In this document: positions 49,601 to 58,311 of the stretch, one piece after another
Layout of the letters: every line of letters starts with the position of its first letter
Position numbering within the stretch: the first letter of the stretch is position 1
Source of the DNA: Oscillospiraceae bacterium
GTDB lineage: Bacteria; Bacillota; Clostridia; Oscillospirales; Oscillospiraceae
NCBI GenBank assembly: GCA_017512485.1
Contig: JAFWGE010000029.1
Location: forward strand, 26,634-90,633
Length of the DNA stretch: 64,000 bases
Reading direction: 5' to 3'
Notes under the pieces: model-generated
What the model saw: only the letters and a program-made list of their open reading frames with translations
Databases searched by the model: none
What the model was told of the DNA's origin: nothing
Position numbers and translations under genes: made by a program

Positions 49601-52600
49601 CCAGCTCAGCGGAGCGCTGATGGCTGAGGAGCTTAACATTTCCTCCGGCCTGCCTACGGGCAAGCTGAACCCCGCCGACGGCGCGGTGATGAGCATGGGC
49701 ATGTCCGCGGCCGTTATCGGACTGGACGGCGCGGATGACGGCAGCTTTGCCATGACCCCCATTACACTGGTGCGCGGTACCAGGGCCAGACTCACCGTAA
49801 CATACAACGGCAGCGTTGAGCTGCGGGAGGCCGCGCTCCCTGCCGGCGGCATGGCCGTTGAATCCGTCACCGCCATCGGCGTGGACGGGCAGGCGGTCAC
49901 CCGGCAGGCGGCGATAATAGATATGGGCATCGTACGACTGCCGTGCTGGTCCACAGGCTCCGCCCATTTTACGGACTTCTATCTTTCACAGAACCGCAAA
50001 TACGTCACCGGGGCAAATATTCTGGAGATGAACGGTTCCGAGACGGTGCTCACCGCCAAGGTCGAGGACGGACAGACCTACTTCTACGATGGGGAGAGCC
50101 ATACAGAGCACATCCTGGCCGTGAAATTCTACTTCTTCAACCCCAGGACCGGCGCCGTCAAGGGCCCCTTTGAAGCGGAGAAGGCAGACGAACTCACCTG
50201 GAAATACACATTTGATAAATTCGCGCCGGACAAGCCGGATCAGTACAGCTACGGCGACGTGCTTTACGCCGAACTGATCACGGACAAGATGGCCCCCGGC
50301 CTCTCCATCCCGGGCTTTGACGGGCGGATGGATATGACCTACGATAAGGTCAGCACCGGCTTCGCCGTCATAACCGATATGGATTACGACCCCGCTGTGT
50401 TCGACTGGGATCTGGACGTGACGCCCGAGGGCCTGGGCCTGGACGAGGCCGCGCTGGAGGCGGACGACGACACCAAGGCGGCCTTCGGCAAATTCCCCTT
50501 CCTGGGCGCCATCCAGATGACCATCCGGGCGTGGGGCGTGCTGAAAAAGGTGAAGGCCCTCAGCAAGGGCTTTCACAACAAGGCGGAACAAGCCGCCAAA
50601 GAAACGCTGGAGCTCCTCGCCCACGACCCCGATACATCCTTTGAAGAATCCTTTACAGAAAGCGACGGCGACCCGGCGCTGCAGGGGATCAGCGCGCTCA
50701 ACCCCCTTAAATACCTCGGCGGCGAGTCCAATATCAGCCTGCTGCTGGATATTCAGGAGCTGCCCTACGGCGGCGTGCGCATGAAGGTCGGCTTCGCCAT
50801 GATCACCGGTAACGCCAGTTTCATGAAGCGCCATAGGGGCTGGACCAGCTTCGTTGACTTCTGCAACACAAGATGCCCCGGTGAGGACAACGTGGACTAC
50901 AACAACATGCAGCAGATCGGCGACCCGGGAGAGAGCGACGAGCTGGAGGCGCAGCTCCAGGAGCCTGGCGACATGGCCCCATACTCGTCCATAGATATCC
51001 TTAAGTCGCAGTTCTTTGGGGTAGGTGGCCTGTTTAAAGGCAAGCAGAATATCAAGGATACCCTGAGCGGTAGACGCGCCCACACATACAACAATAACGT
51101 GGCCGGGCCATACCTCTCCGTGGGCATCTTCCTGGGCGTGTACTTCGACTTTGGATACGTCCAGAATTTCCGCACCAACGCGGACGGGACGCGCTCCCCG
51201 GTGGGGGAGGCCGAGTACCTGTGCATGGGTACCGGCGGTTTCCTGGGCGGCAACTTTACCGTAGGCTATATGTGGCCGTTCCTGCTCGTTGTCGTCCCCT
51301 GCTACGCGGGCATCGAGGGCACCGCGGACCTGACCTTCTATCTGGGCAAGGGCGGCAACCCGCAGCTGGCCCTGGAAGACTTTGAGAGCAGCCAGGATGG
51401 CTTGCAGCTCACGCGCGACAAGTGGAACTGGCAGTTTGACATCGTCATAAAGGGCGGTGTCACCGCCTACGTGGGCGTGGGCGTGGCCAGCGTGCTGGGC
51501 GCTCGCTTCAACTTCGGCGTGGAGATACTGTTTACCTACAGCCCCAAGATGCTGGACTGGTACCCGGCGCTGAATTCCAATACGGGCGTCAAGACGAATT
51601 TCGTCATGTCCGGCGTCCTGAACCTTATCCTGGTCAATCTCCCGCTGTATACTTATTCCTATCCCCTGCCGCTGGACACCGGTTTCGAGAGCTACTTCCG
51701 GGCCGTGCATACGGCATATAACCTCATCAGTTATATCCGCAACAACATGACCACATACCACGATACCGGCTCCTACGACGGCATCTCCTGGAGCGCCATT
51801 CCCAGGAGCTGGGTCGATGAGATGCTGCGGGACATCAACGCACTGGAAGACCTCTGCAACTCCGACCTCTGCGGCGAGAGCGGCATCATCGAGCGGATCG
51901 ACAGGGCGAGCCAACTCCTGCGCGAGACCGCCTATCAGCGCTATTTCCTGTCCAGGGTGGACTACCTCGATTCCATGTCCCCCTGGAGCGGCGGCTTCTA
52001 CCGCACCCATACCTGGATCATGAACTTCTTCCTGAAAACCGACAGACAGAAGTTCAATGACCTGGTGAGCGAGAACGCGGGATCCTCCGCCCCCGTGGCG
52101 GAGCGCCCGGTGGACCCCTCCCTGCAGGCGGACAGCGCCCGCCTCATGACGGACCTGGGCGATAAGATCCCCGGCTTCAACGCCTACTATATCCCCGGTC
52201 ACGTCAACAGCCGCTGGACCGCCGATGAAGCTTCCCTGAGCGCCGCCTACAGCGTGGCTTCCAGCCAGACCGTCGTGGACAACGCCCTGGCGCAGCCCGA
52301 CGCGAAGCTCATACCGCTGGACGGCACGAAGCAGCTGGTGGTCTTCCTGGACGATGACACCGGCCGCAGCGCCGCGCAGAAATCCACGCTTAAGTACGCC
52401 GTGCTGGATACCGCCGATATGAGCTGGACTGAGCCTCAGACCGTCCAGGGCGACGGCACCGCAGATCTGCAGCCCAACCTCACCGACACCGGGGATTCCA
52501 TTATGATCTCCTGGGTGAGCATGACGCCCGAGAGCGCCGAGGCGCTGGAGGAGCGCGTCCGCACCGGCCAGATGGACCTTTTCGCCACAGACTCCGCCTC

Positions 52601-55600
52601 CCGGCTGGAGATATACACGGTGCTCTATAATAAGAGCAGCGGCACTTTGGGCGAGATCGAGCAGCTCACCGACGATGAATTCATGGATTCCTGTCCGCAG
52701 GGTATCTATGACGAGAAGAGCGGCGACCGGCTGGTGATGTACGTCAAATCCGCACCGGACAGCGACTTCGCTCCCGAAAATGACCTGGAGGAGGTCCTCG
52801 CACTGGGCAGCGCCTATTCCGAGGTCTACAGCGTCATGACCTACCGTCTGTGGGACCATGCCGAGCAGCAGTGGAAGAATGATTATTACGAGGGCGAGCT
52901 GAGAGATCCCTCCGCGAACCCCGATATCCTGGCGCAGTGGAACGGCCAGCGTTTCCTGCCCTCCGCCATCAAGACCCAGACCCCGGACGGGGAGACAGTG
53001 GATCTTGACCCGCCCATCGGCGACCTGACCTCCTGCTACGTCAAGGACGGCATCGCCGCATACGCCTATACCATCGACACAGACCGGGACGGCGACACGG
53101 GCTCGGACAAGGAGCTTATCCTCCAGTTCTACGACTTTGACGACCATACCAACTACGTGCCCCTTCGCGTCACCTACGACAGCCATATGGATTCCAGCCC
53201 CAGGCTGGTGAAATCCGGCGGTTCCGCCTGGCTCTTCTGGCTGCGGGACGCCGCGGACGTGATGTATCTCAACGTCACCGAAATGCTGAACGCCACGCTG
53301 CCCGCGCAGCCGGGCGAGGCGGGCGCCATAGAGCTGACGAACGAGGACGGAACGGTTTACGTCAAGCAGGGCTACGCCGTGCTGCCTGACGGTACCTTCG
53401 CCGAGGGCTACACGCCCGATATCCGCCGCGTCAGCACTGAGAGCGCTACCTCTGACGGCGAGCTGGGCGCGCTGATCAACTACCAGGTCTTTGCCGACAG
53501 GAACGACGATCTTTACGTGGTCTGGACCGCCAACACCGCCTATACCGACCCCGACGGCAAGAAGAAGGACACCGTTGAGATCTTCGCCACCGCCCGCATC
53601 ATCGAGGAGGATCAGAAACTCCCTGTCACGGTGGTGGATGAGAAAGGCAACACCGTGACCATGGAACACGTGGACGCCGCCTGGTCCAAGCCCTATCAGC
53701 TTACCAAGACCCACTACGTCAACGACGGCCTTGCCGTTTCCGTGGCGGAGGACGGCAGCCTGCTCCTGATGCACAATCAGTTTGACCGCGTCTACCGCGG
53801 CGACGATCCCCTTTGGGTGCAGGCCCACACCATCACCGGCGTGGATCTGGACGGCGAGGAGCGCTCCATGCTGGACGCCGATCCCTATGAGGACAGCGAG
53901 ATCCGCCTCATGCTCACCAAATGCCTGCCCGTGGGCTCCCTCAGCGTAAACAGCGTGAGCTACAGCGACGTGACGCCCATGCCCGGCGACACCATCAACG
54001 TCAGCGCCGTTATTGAAAACGCCGGCCTGACCACCGCCCGGGGCTACGATATCCAGGTAAACGCCATTGAGGGCGGCAAGAGCCGCGCCATCAAGCATCT
54101 GGATTCCGACGAGCGCATCCCCGTGAACACCGCGAGGATCATGAATTTTGACTGGACCGTGCCCGACACCATGGAATCGCTGGAAGGCGCGCAGCTGGAG
54201 TTCGTAATCAAGGAAAAGATCCCCGGCGGGGGTCATTATGAGGACACCGGCCGCAGGACCCAGGCATTCATACTTATGGACGACGTGGAATTCACGCTGG
54301 ACGGCGCCGTGCAGAACGGCGACAAGTTCGATGTGACATATACCGTTTACAACAACGGCAACGCCCCTGTGCCCGAGGGCAGAGCGCTGCGGCTGAACCT
54401 GCTGGGCCTCTATGCCGATCTTGAGGAATACGGCGTGGAGGACGATGTCCTGCTCACCGTGGACCTCTCCGGCTGGAAGCCGGGCCAGGGCGGGACATTT
54501 ACCGAGAGCGTGGAGATCCCCTTGTCGCTCTTTGAGAAGAACGGTTACGACGCCGTGAATATGGATTACATCGAAGCCAACGGCGGTCGTCTGGATTCCT
54601 GCGACGACGTGTTCGTTACCATGACGGAGCCTGTGAACTTCCGCGTGAACGACACAGAGAACATGAGCCTTAAATCCGACGAGACCAGACAGCTCACGGT
54701 CTCCTTCGATGGTCCCTTCCTTGGCGAAGAACGCGTGACCTACACCGTGGGAGACACCTCTGTGGCCACCGTTACCGACGGCGTTCTGACCGCGCACGGC
54801 GCGGGCACCACCACCGTCACCGCCACACTGCTCCCCGCGGGCTGCACCGACAGCTTTACAGTAACGGTCTCCGATGGTACGCAGCCTGCGCCGGTGGAGC
54901 CTGTGGAGCCGGTAGAGCCGGTCACGCCGCAGCCGACAACGGATCCCGACAGTGTTACCGTCAAGGCGGAGGAGATCGCCGCGGCGCGGGACGACACGAT
55001 CCCCGTCAAGGTGTCCGGCTCCGTCGTGAAGCTGGATACCGAGGCGATGAAGAAAGCCACGCAGGGCGGCAGTGACGCCGTCGTGACCGTGAAGAAGAAT
55101 GCCGACGGCAGCACGAACGTAGACGTGACCGTGGACGGAAAGACCGTGCCCGCGGACGTAACGGTGGAACTGCCCTCCGCAGGCGGTCAGGTGCTGGCCA
55201 GGATACTGCCGGGAGGAACTCAGCAGATCATAAAGAAATCCATAGTGGAGAACGGCACGGTCCGCGCCCTGATCCCCGCGGGAGCTACAGTCCGGGTAAT
55301 AGACAACGCCAAGAGCTTCCCGGACGTGAAAGACACAGACTGGTTCAAGGCGGCCGTGGGATTCGTATCGAGTCACGAACTGTTCCAGGGCACTACCAAG
55401 GGCTTTGAGCCGGAAGAGCCCATGACCCGCGCCATGCTGGCCACGGTGATCTGCCGTATGGAAAACAGCGAGGCCAGGGGTGAGAATCCCTTCGCCGACG
55501 TGCCGGATGACGAGTGGTACACCAACGCGGTGATCTGGGCCAGTGAAAACGGCATTGTGAAGGGCACCACCAAGGGCTTTGAGCCTGACGCGCCCGTCAC

Positions 55601-55853
55601 CCGTGAGCAGATGGCGACCATGCTTTACCGCTACGCGAAGTACCTCGGTCTGGACGTCAGCGGCTCGGCGCCGCTGGGCGGATTCCCCGACGGCGGGGAG
55701 GTCTCCGACTGGGCAAGAGAGGCCATGCAGTGGGCGGTCAGCGCCGGACTCTTCCGGGGTAATACCGACGGCACCCTGAACCCGACCGGCAACGTCAGCC
55801 GTGCCGAGGTCGCCACGCTGCTGCAGCGCATGGTGAGGCTCATAGTGAAATAA
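46608..55853 (+). CDS. Giant secreted multidomain protein with three SLH domains
   Basis: The 3081-residue protein has a signal peptide (MNRVWKKLVSVVLLLALAAQ, SVVVSALADE). A Calx-beta-like domain follows (about 320-440: VSFSEPEYRAEDGRVFVTV). Long beta-rich regions come next, including propeller-like WFW and VVW repeats around 1950-2350. Then come CARDB-like modules (about 2443-2640), a bacterial Ig-like Big2 domain (about 2681-2757: TRQLTVSFDG, VATVTDGVLTAHGAGTTTV), a VEPVEPVEPV linker and three S-layer homology domains at about 2901, 2961 and 3024 (FPDVKDTDWF, FADVPDDEWYTNA, WAREAMQWAV). SLH domains bind pyruvylated wall polymer, so it is displayed on the cell surface. TGGAGG precedes the ATG. 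Ile is mostly ATC, unlike the flanking housekeeping genes. Adhesion is the likely role; this is inference. Confidence 0.9.
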   Translation: MNRVWKKLVSVVLLLALAAQSVVVSALADELDPTNKLTLFVPNAVRQLVEANEGLSCYYLQETSYSVPETGDKLYIPIQRTGDVSREGHITVKLIDMSSHYDVNYRADFFRVDAETVNEYEPVAMIDLLSDPENVEEIGKDEMDAVMALAEQQGGVDIVDSAGNVVGEMTAPDSGDQPAAEQAAPSVAPDESAVPGAAAEEVPDNALIDPKNPLKTARNQYFGNVSDRQPMESSQSLEGGAFLGLRSDEMNSVGSDGTPLGSDDFPGREYLIPFAPNETLKILVITPLYSERADGDCTISLMLRDPEEGAMLQDDYSIGQVVIEDVDEPEDVHVSFSEPEYRAEDGRVFVTVTRQGSLNNMVGVRLASSDGSAEMGKDYTGVDAALYFPMGLTQRTVELPVGHGADDLDFNLHLNSISDCLIDIRTAHVVIPAAEGEAELASNIVLDDHLDEAYSLENATGDGWISGVGGRTMSTRGLSSETNQITYLNLVNTCYYDGVRVVWTLNEGVLCNPRTSISFREGTTVDQKVYTGGKSYEGRTDYLFFGRGNSMDKLEIVTFTYGSLFKGHEMTIHSVEPLLRQFRFVLNPADVKSIPLRGVSEEEMGKYTSVILGSSLTDTDVTVWGEENFSVTRSNACPYLKLVGLEAFDAKTGKTYRVADVSLGSDTATVVVDRELIENLAGLGLVNWSDNSALKAEVDAYYSTISVWNDALRGPANPGKPQLGTIQIRPVFERIPARVVLAQHDYGSLSAAYPDPKTGELIEVPWTDGGNDDTGIVEYYDAHPELEKPFYYDWFAWLDRVLAPETPKARVSEAEDWFYGEKITLTNTISDRGRQLGVAPLGIGYEKRESEGSAFFQKSDDYFPGAETRMTYTLGAPYTLFLPTFSATENSITVLISEADREKFDLNEGIFKDRIGVYDSASGLYAYTVVDTIKANEVAELMAYPKNKEAIPLWIPQFNNANENIYSGVFFPVRARALAEENKVLLRLSENKDDQQVYQLSGALMAEELNISSGLPTGKLNPADGAVMSMGMSAAVIGLDGADDGSFAMTPITLVRGTRARLTVTYNGSVELREAALPAGGMAVESVTAIGVDGQAVTRQAAIIDMGIVRLPCWSTGSAHFTDFYLSQNRKYVTGANILEMNGSETVLTAKVEDGQTYFYDGESHTEHILAVKFYFFNPRTGAVKGPFEAEKADELTWKYTFDKFAPDKPDQYSYGDVLYAELITDKMAPGLSIPGFDGRMDMTYDKVSTGFAVITDMDYDPAVFDWDLDVTPEGLGLDEAALEADDDTKAAFGKFPFLGAIQMTIRAWGVLKKVKALSKGFHNKAEQAAKETLELLAHDPDTSFEESFTESDGDPALQGISALNPLKYLGGESNISLLLDIQELPYGGVRMKVGFAMITGNASFMKRHRGWTSFVDFCNTRCPGEDNVDYNNMQQIGDPGESDELEAQLQEPGDMAPYSSIDILKSQFFGVGGLFKGKQNIKDTLSGRRAHTYNNNVAGPYLSVGIFLGVYFDFGYVQNFRTNADGTRSPVGEAEYLCMGTGGFLGGNFTVGYMWPFLLVVVPCYAGIEGTADLTFYLGKGGNPQLALEDFESSQDGLQLTRDKWNWQFDIVIKGGVTAYVGVGVASVLGARFNFGVEILFTYSPKMLDWYPALNSNTGVKTNFVMSGVLNLILVNLPLYTYSYPLPLDTGFESYFRAVHTAYNLISYIRNNMTTYHDTGSYDGISWSAIPRSWVDEMLRDINALEDLCNSDLCGESGIIERIDRASQLLRETAYQRYFLSRVDYLDSMSPWSGGFYRTHTWIMNFFLKTDRQKFNDLVSENAGSSAPVAERPVDPSLQADSARLMTDLGDKIPGFNAYYIPGHVNSRWTADEASLSAAYSVASSQTVVDNALAQPDAKLIPLDGTKQLVVFLDDDTGRSAAQKSTLKYAVLDTADMSWTEPQTVQGDGTADLQPNLTDTGDSIMISWVSMTPESAEALEERVRTGQMDLFATDSASRLEIYTVLYNKSSGTLGEIEQLTDDEFMDSCPQGIYDEKSGDRLVMYVKSAPDSDFAPENDLEEVLALGSAYSEVYSVMTYRLWDHAEQQWKNDYYEGELRDPSANPDILAQWNGQRFLPSAIKTQTPDGETVDLDPPIGDLTSCYVKDGIAAYAYTIDTDRDGDTGSDKELILQFYDFDDHTNYVPLRVTYDSHMDSSPRLVKSGGSAWLFWLRDAADVMYLNVTEMLNATLPAQPGEAGAIELTNEDGTVYVKQGYAVLPDGTFAEGYTPDIRRVSTESATSDGELGALINYQVFADRNDDLYVVWTANTAYTDPDGKKKDTVEIFATARIIEEDQKLPVTVVDEKGNTVTMEHVDAAWSKPYQLTKTHYVNDGLAVSVAEDGSLLLMHNQFDRVYRGDDPLWVQAHTITGVDLDGEERSMLDADPYEDSEIRLMLTKCLPVGSLSVNSVSYSDVTPMPGDTINVSAVIENAGLTTARGYDIQVNAIEGGKSRAIKHLDSDERIPVNTARIMNFDWTVPDTMESLEGAQLEFVIKEKIPGGGHYEDTGRRTQAFILMDDVEFTLDGAVQNGDKFDVTYTVYNNGNAPVPEGRALRLNLLGLYADLEEYGVEDDVLLTVDLSGWKPGQGGTFTESVEIPLSLFEKNGYDAVNMDYIEANGGRLDSCDDVFVTMTEPVNFRVNDTENMSLKSDETRQLTVSFDGPFLGEERVTYTVGDTSVATVTDGVLTAHGAGTTTVTATLLPAGCTDSFTVTVSDGTQPAPVEPVEPVEPVTPQPTTDPDSVTVKAEEIAAARDDTIPVKVSGSVVKLDTEAMKKATQGGSDAVVTVKKNADGSTNVDVTVDGKTVPADVTVELPSAGGQVLARILPGGTQQIIKKSIVENGTVRALIPAGATVRVIDNAKSFPDVKDTDWFKAAVGFVSSHELFQGTTKGFEPEEPMTRAMLATVICRMENSEARGENPFADVPDDEWYTNAVIWASENGIVKGTTKGFEPDAPVTREQMATMLYRYAKYLGLDVSGSAPLGGFPDGGEVSDWAREAMQWAVSAGLFRGNTDGTLNPTGNVSRAEVATLLQRMVRLIVK

Positions 55854-55863
55854 ACAAAACCAT

Positions 55864-55900
55864 CCCCCCGTGTCATGGCTCTGTACCATGACGCGGGGGG
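55864..55900 (+). terminator. Stem-loop after the giant SLH gene
   Basis: CCCCCCGTGTCATGG (55864-55878) pairs with CCATGACGCGGGGGG (55886-55900), 7-base loop. No T-run follows on the plus strand (AGGCGAAGG), while the minus side shows TTTTGTTT, so efficiency is uncertain. The remaining gap to 56128 shows nothing else clear. Confidence 0.55.
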
Positions 55901-56128
55901 AGGCGAAGGGATACACGGGAGGTCTTTCCCGCGGGCAGCGATCCGACCGGGTGAAAGAACTACGGTAAACAACCACCGCGTCCGGCGAACGGTTTTATTA
56001 TCTTTCGGGCGGCAAGCCGGAGTGTCCGGCTGACGACGGCCCGCAGAAAATGCCCTCGCGATATTAGGGAAGACCCCGCTGTGATGAACCGGGAATAATA
56101 AAGATCATAATAAATGAGAGGGAAATAC

Positions 56129-56868
56129 ATGACAACGAAAAATATGAAAGCGCTGTGCGTTATTCTGGCTGTGATCGTTGTTCTGCTGGCGGCCTTGAGC
56201 ATATGGCTCGCCGTACGTCAGGCGGGATTTGCTTCAAAGTATAAGCTGTACAAAAATATAATCTCACAGGACGAAGTGGAAAACACGCTGTTTGGACAAC
56301 CGATCTCCAAAGAGCGCGACGGCGAGTACCGTATCGGCGTCAAGACAGCCGTTGACGGCGACTTCCACGCGGAACTTATGATATATCAGGCAAAGGACGG
56401 GAAATCGAAAAGGTATTCTCCTGCCCGGCCCTTGTCGGAAAGAACGGGCCCGGAAAGCAGTCCGAGGGAGACGTCAAGACCCCTCTGGGGACGTGGACCA
56501 TAGGCGAGGCGTACGGGATCAAAGAGGACCCGGGCGCGCTGGTCCCTTATACACAGATCACCGACGATATGTACTGGTGTGCCACAGGCTCCAACGGGCT
56601 GAACTATAACACCCTGCTGTATAAAAGCGACCACCCCGACTGGGACTACTCCGAAGACGAGCACCTGATGGATTATCCCATACGCTACGCGTATCTGCTC
56701 GATCTGGGCTACAACGCCCCCGGCGCCCCGTACGCGGGGAACGCGATATTCCTGCACTGCTGGAAGGAACCGGATTATCCCACCGGCGGCTGCGTGGCGG
56801 TAAGCGAGGAGGATATGGTCACTATCCTGCGCACTGTGACCCCGGGAACAGCCGTGACCATCTATTGA
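56129..56868 (+). pseudogene. Membrane-anchored L,D-transpeptidase (YkuD), apparent one-base frameshift
   Basis: YkuD enzymes form 3-3 peptidoglycan cross-links or anchor wall proteins. An N-terminal membrane segment (MKALCVILAVIVVLLAALSI) is followed by a linker. The frame then breaks after YQAKDGK and stops at 56503. The -1 frame carries the YkuD domain: IEKVFSCPALVGKNGPG, GDVKTPLGTWTIGEAYG, the His-containing FLHCWKEPDYPTGGCV with the catalytic Cys in TGGCVAVSEEDM, and a proper end at 56868. Adding one G to the GGG at 56399-56401 gives 246 residues, so a sequencing deletion is likely. The Arg of the usual HGTxxxxxxGCxR motif is replaced by Ala or Val. GAGAGGG lies before ATG 56129; ATG 56114 lacks one. 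Confidence 0.82.
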
Positions 56869-56922
56869 CAAAGCGGCGCCGCGGCATTGGAGTAGACCAT
56901 GCCGGCGTAAATGATACATACG

Positions 56923-56956
56923 GGCCGTTCCGCCTGTAAAGGCGGGACGGCCTTTT
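56923..56956 (+). terminator. Terminator after the L,D-transpeptidase gene
   Basis: GGCCGTTCCGCC (56923-56934) pairs with GGCGGGACGGCC (56941-56952) over a 6-base loop, followed by TTTT. It separates the surface locus from the malic enzyme gene. Confidence 0.85.
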
Positions 56957-57113
56957 CATGGTACAGACTGGAGCCTCTCTTCGGTCCCCGACAGGAGCGT
57001 CGGGCCCGTTCAGGTACAGAAAGCGTTGAAAAAGTCTTCATGATAAAATATAATATTATCTGCCGCCGCGGGACCCTCCGGGGCGGGATGCTGCACGCGA
57101 AGGAGACGTAAAG

Positions 57114-58286
57114 ATGGATTATGCACAGGAATCCCTTAAAAAACACTATGAGTGGAGAGGCAAAATAGAGACGGCTGTCAGAGTGAGCGTCGACTCGGCC
57201 CAGGCGCTGAGCCTGGCGTATACCCCCGGGGTGGCACAGCCGTGCCTTGAGATACAGAAAGACGTGGATAAGAGTTTTGACCTTACAAGGCGCTGGAACA
57301 CCGTGGCCGTGGTAACGGACGGTACCGCCGTGCTGGGGCTGGGGGATATAGGCCCCGAGGCGGGCATGCCGGTAATGGAGGGTAAGTGCGCCCTGTTCAA
57401 GGCTTTTGGGGGCGTGGACGCGGTGCCCCTGTGCATCCGCTCCAAGGACGTGGACGAGATCGTAAAAACGGTGTCCCTCCTGGCCGGTTCCTTCGGAGGG
57501 ATCAATCTGGAGGACATTTCCGCGCCGCGGTGCTTTGAGATAGAGAAAAGGCTCAAGGAATGTGTGGATATACCTGTTTTCCACGATGACCAGCACGGCA
57601 CCGCGGTCATCACCCTGGCGGGGGTGATGAACGCCCTCAAAGTCGTGGGGAAAAAGCTGGAGGATGTAAAAATAGTGACCAGCGGGGCAGGGGCCGCCGG
57701 GATCGCCATAGTGCGCCTGCTGATGGCCATGGGGCTGGAGAACGTTATCCTCACAGACCGAAAAGGCGCTGTATATCGCGGCAGACCCGACCTCAACCCG
57801 GTAAAACAGGAGATGGCCGAGCTGACAAATCGCGGGCTGGAAAAAGGCTCCCTCGCACAGGTCATCAGGGGGGCGGACGTGTTTATAGGCGTATCGGCGC
57901 CGGGCACGCTGACGGGGGAGATGGTGGCGGCCATGGCAAAAGACCCGGTTATATTCGCGTGCGCCAACCCCACCCCGGAGATATTCCCGGAGGAGGCCAA
58001 AGCCGCCGGAGCCGCGGTAGTGTCTACCGGCAGGAGCGATTATCCGAACCAGGTCAATAACGTGCTCTGTTTCCCGGGTATTTTCCGGGGGGCTCTGGAC
58101 GTCAGGGCCTCAGATATAAATGACGCCATGAAGATCGCGTCCGCCAGGGCTCTGGCGGGGCTGGTGAGCGACAGCGAACTCAGCAGCGAGTATATCCTGC
58201 CAAAGGCCTTTGACCCAAGGGTAAAGGACGCGGTGGCTTCGGCAGCGGCGCAGGCGGCCAGAGCATCGGGCACGGCGAGGATCTGA
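57114..58286 (+). CDS. NAD-dependent malic enzyme (short form)
   Basis: Malic enzyme oxidatively decarboxylates malate to pyruvate and CO2. The 390-residue protein is the short bacterial form without a C-terminal phosphotransacetylase domain. Conserved stretches are SLAYTPGVAQPCLEI, AVVTDGTAVLGLGDIGPEAG, MPVMEGKCALFKAFGGVDA with the catalytic Lys, INLEDISAPRCFEIE, the metal-binding VFHDDQHGTAVITLAG and the nucleotide-binding TSGAGAAGIAIVRLL. AANPTPEIFPEEA near the end (ACANPTPEI) is typical. The cofactor choice (NAD or NADP) cannot be settled by eye. The gene is followed after 25 bases by fumarase, giving a fumarate-to-pyruvate route in one unit. Confidence 0.93.
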   Translation: MDYAQESLKKHYEWRGKIETAVRVSVDSAQALSLAYTPGVAQPCLEIQKDVDKSFDLTRRWNTVAVVTDGTAVLGLGDIGPEAGMPVMEGKCALFKAFGGVDAVPLCIRSKDVDEIVKTVSLLAGSFGGINLEDISAPRCFEIEKRLKECVDIPVFHDDQHGTAVITLAGVMNALKVVGKKLEDVKIVTSGAGAAGIAIVRLLMAMGLENVILTDRKGAVYRGRPDLNPVKQEMAELTNRGLEKGSLAQVIRGADVFIGVSAPGTLTGEMVAAMAKDPVIFACANPTPEIFPEEAKAAGAAVVSTGRSDYPNQVNNVLCFPGIFRGALDVRASDINDAMKIASARALAGLVSDSELSSEYILPKAFDPRVKDAVASAAAQAARASGTARI

Positions 58287-58311
58287 CATGAACGAAGCGG
58301 AGGGCGCTGCT

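Noticed and set aside
54890-54945. Tandem repeat or CRISPR-like array in VEPVEPVEPV
   Set aside because: It is a short proline-rich linker coded in frame, between the Big2 and SLH domains.
49986-55976. Very long open frame on the minus strand opposite the giant SLH gene
   Set aside because: It is an antisense shadow caused by high GC and biased codon use; its translation is low-complexity, rich in His, Gly and Val, with no domain, and no ribosome binding site suits it.
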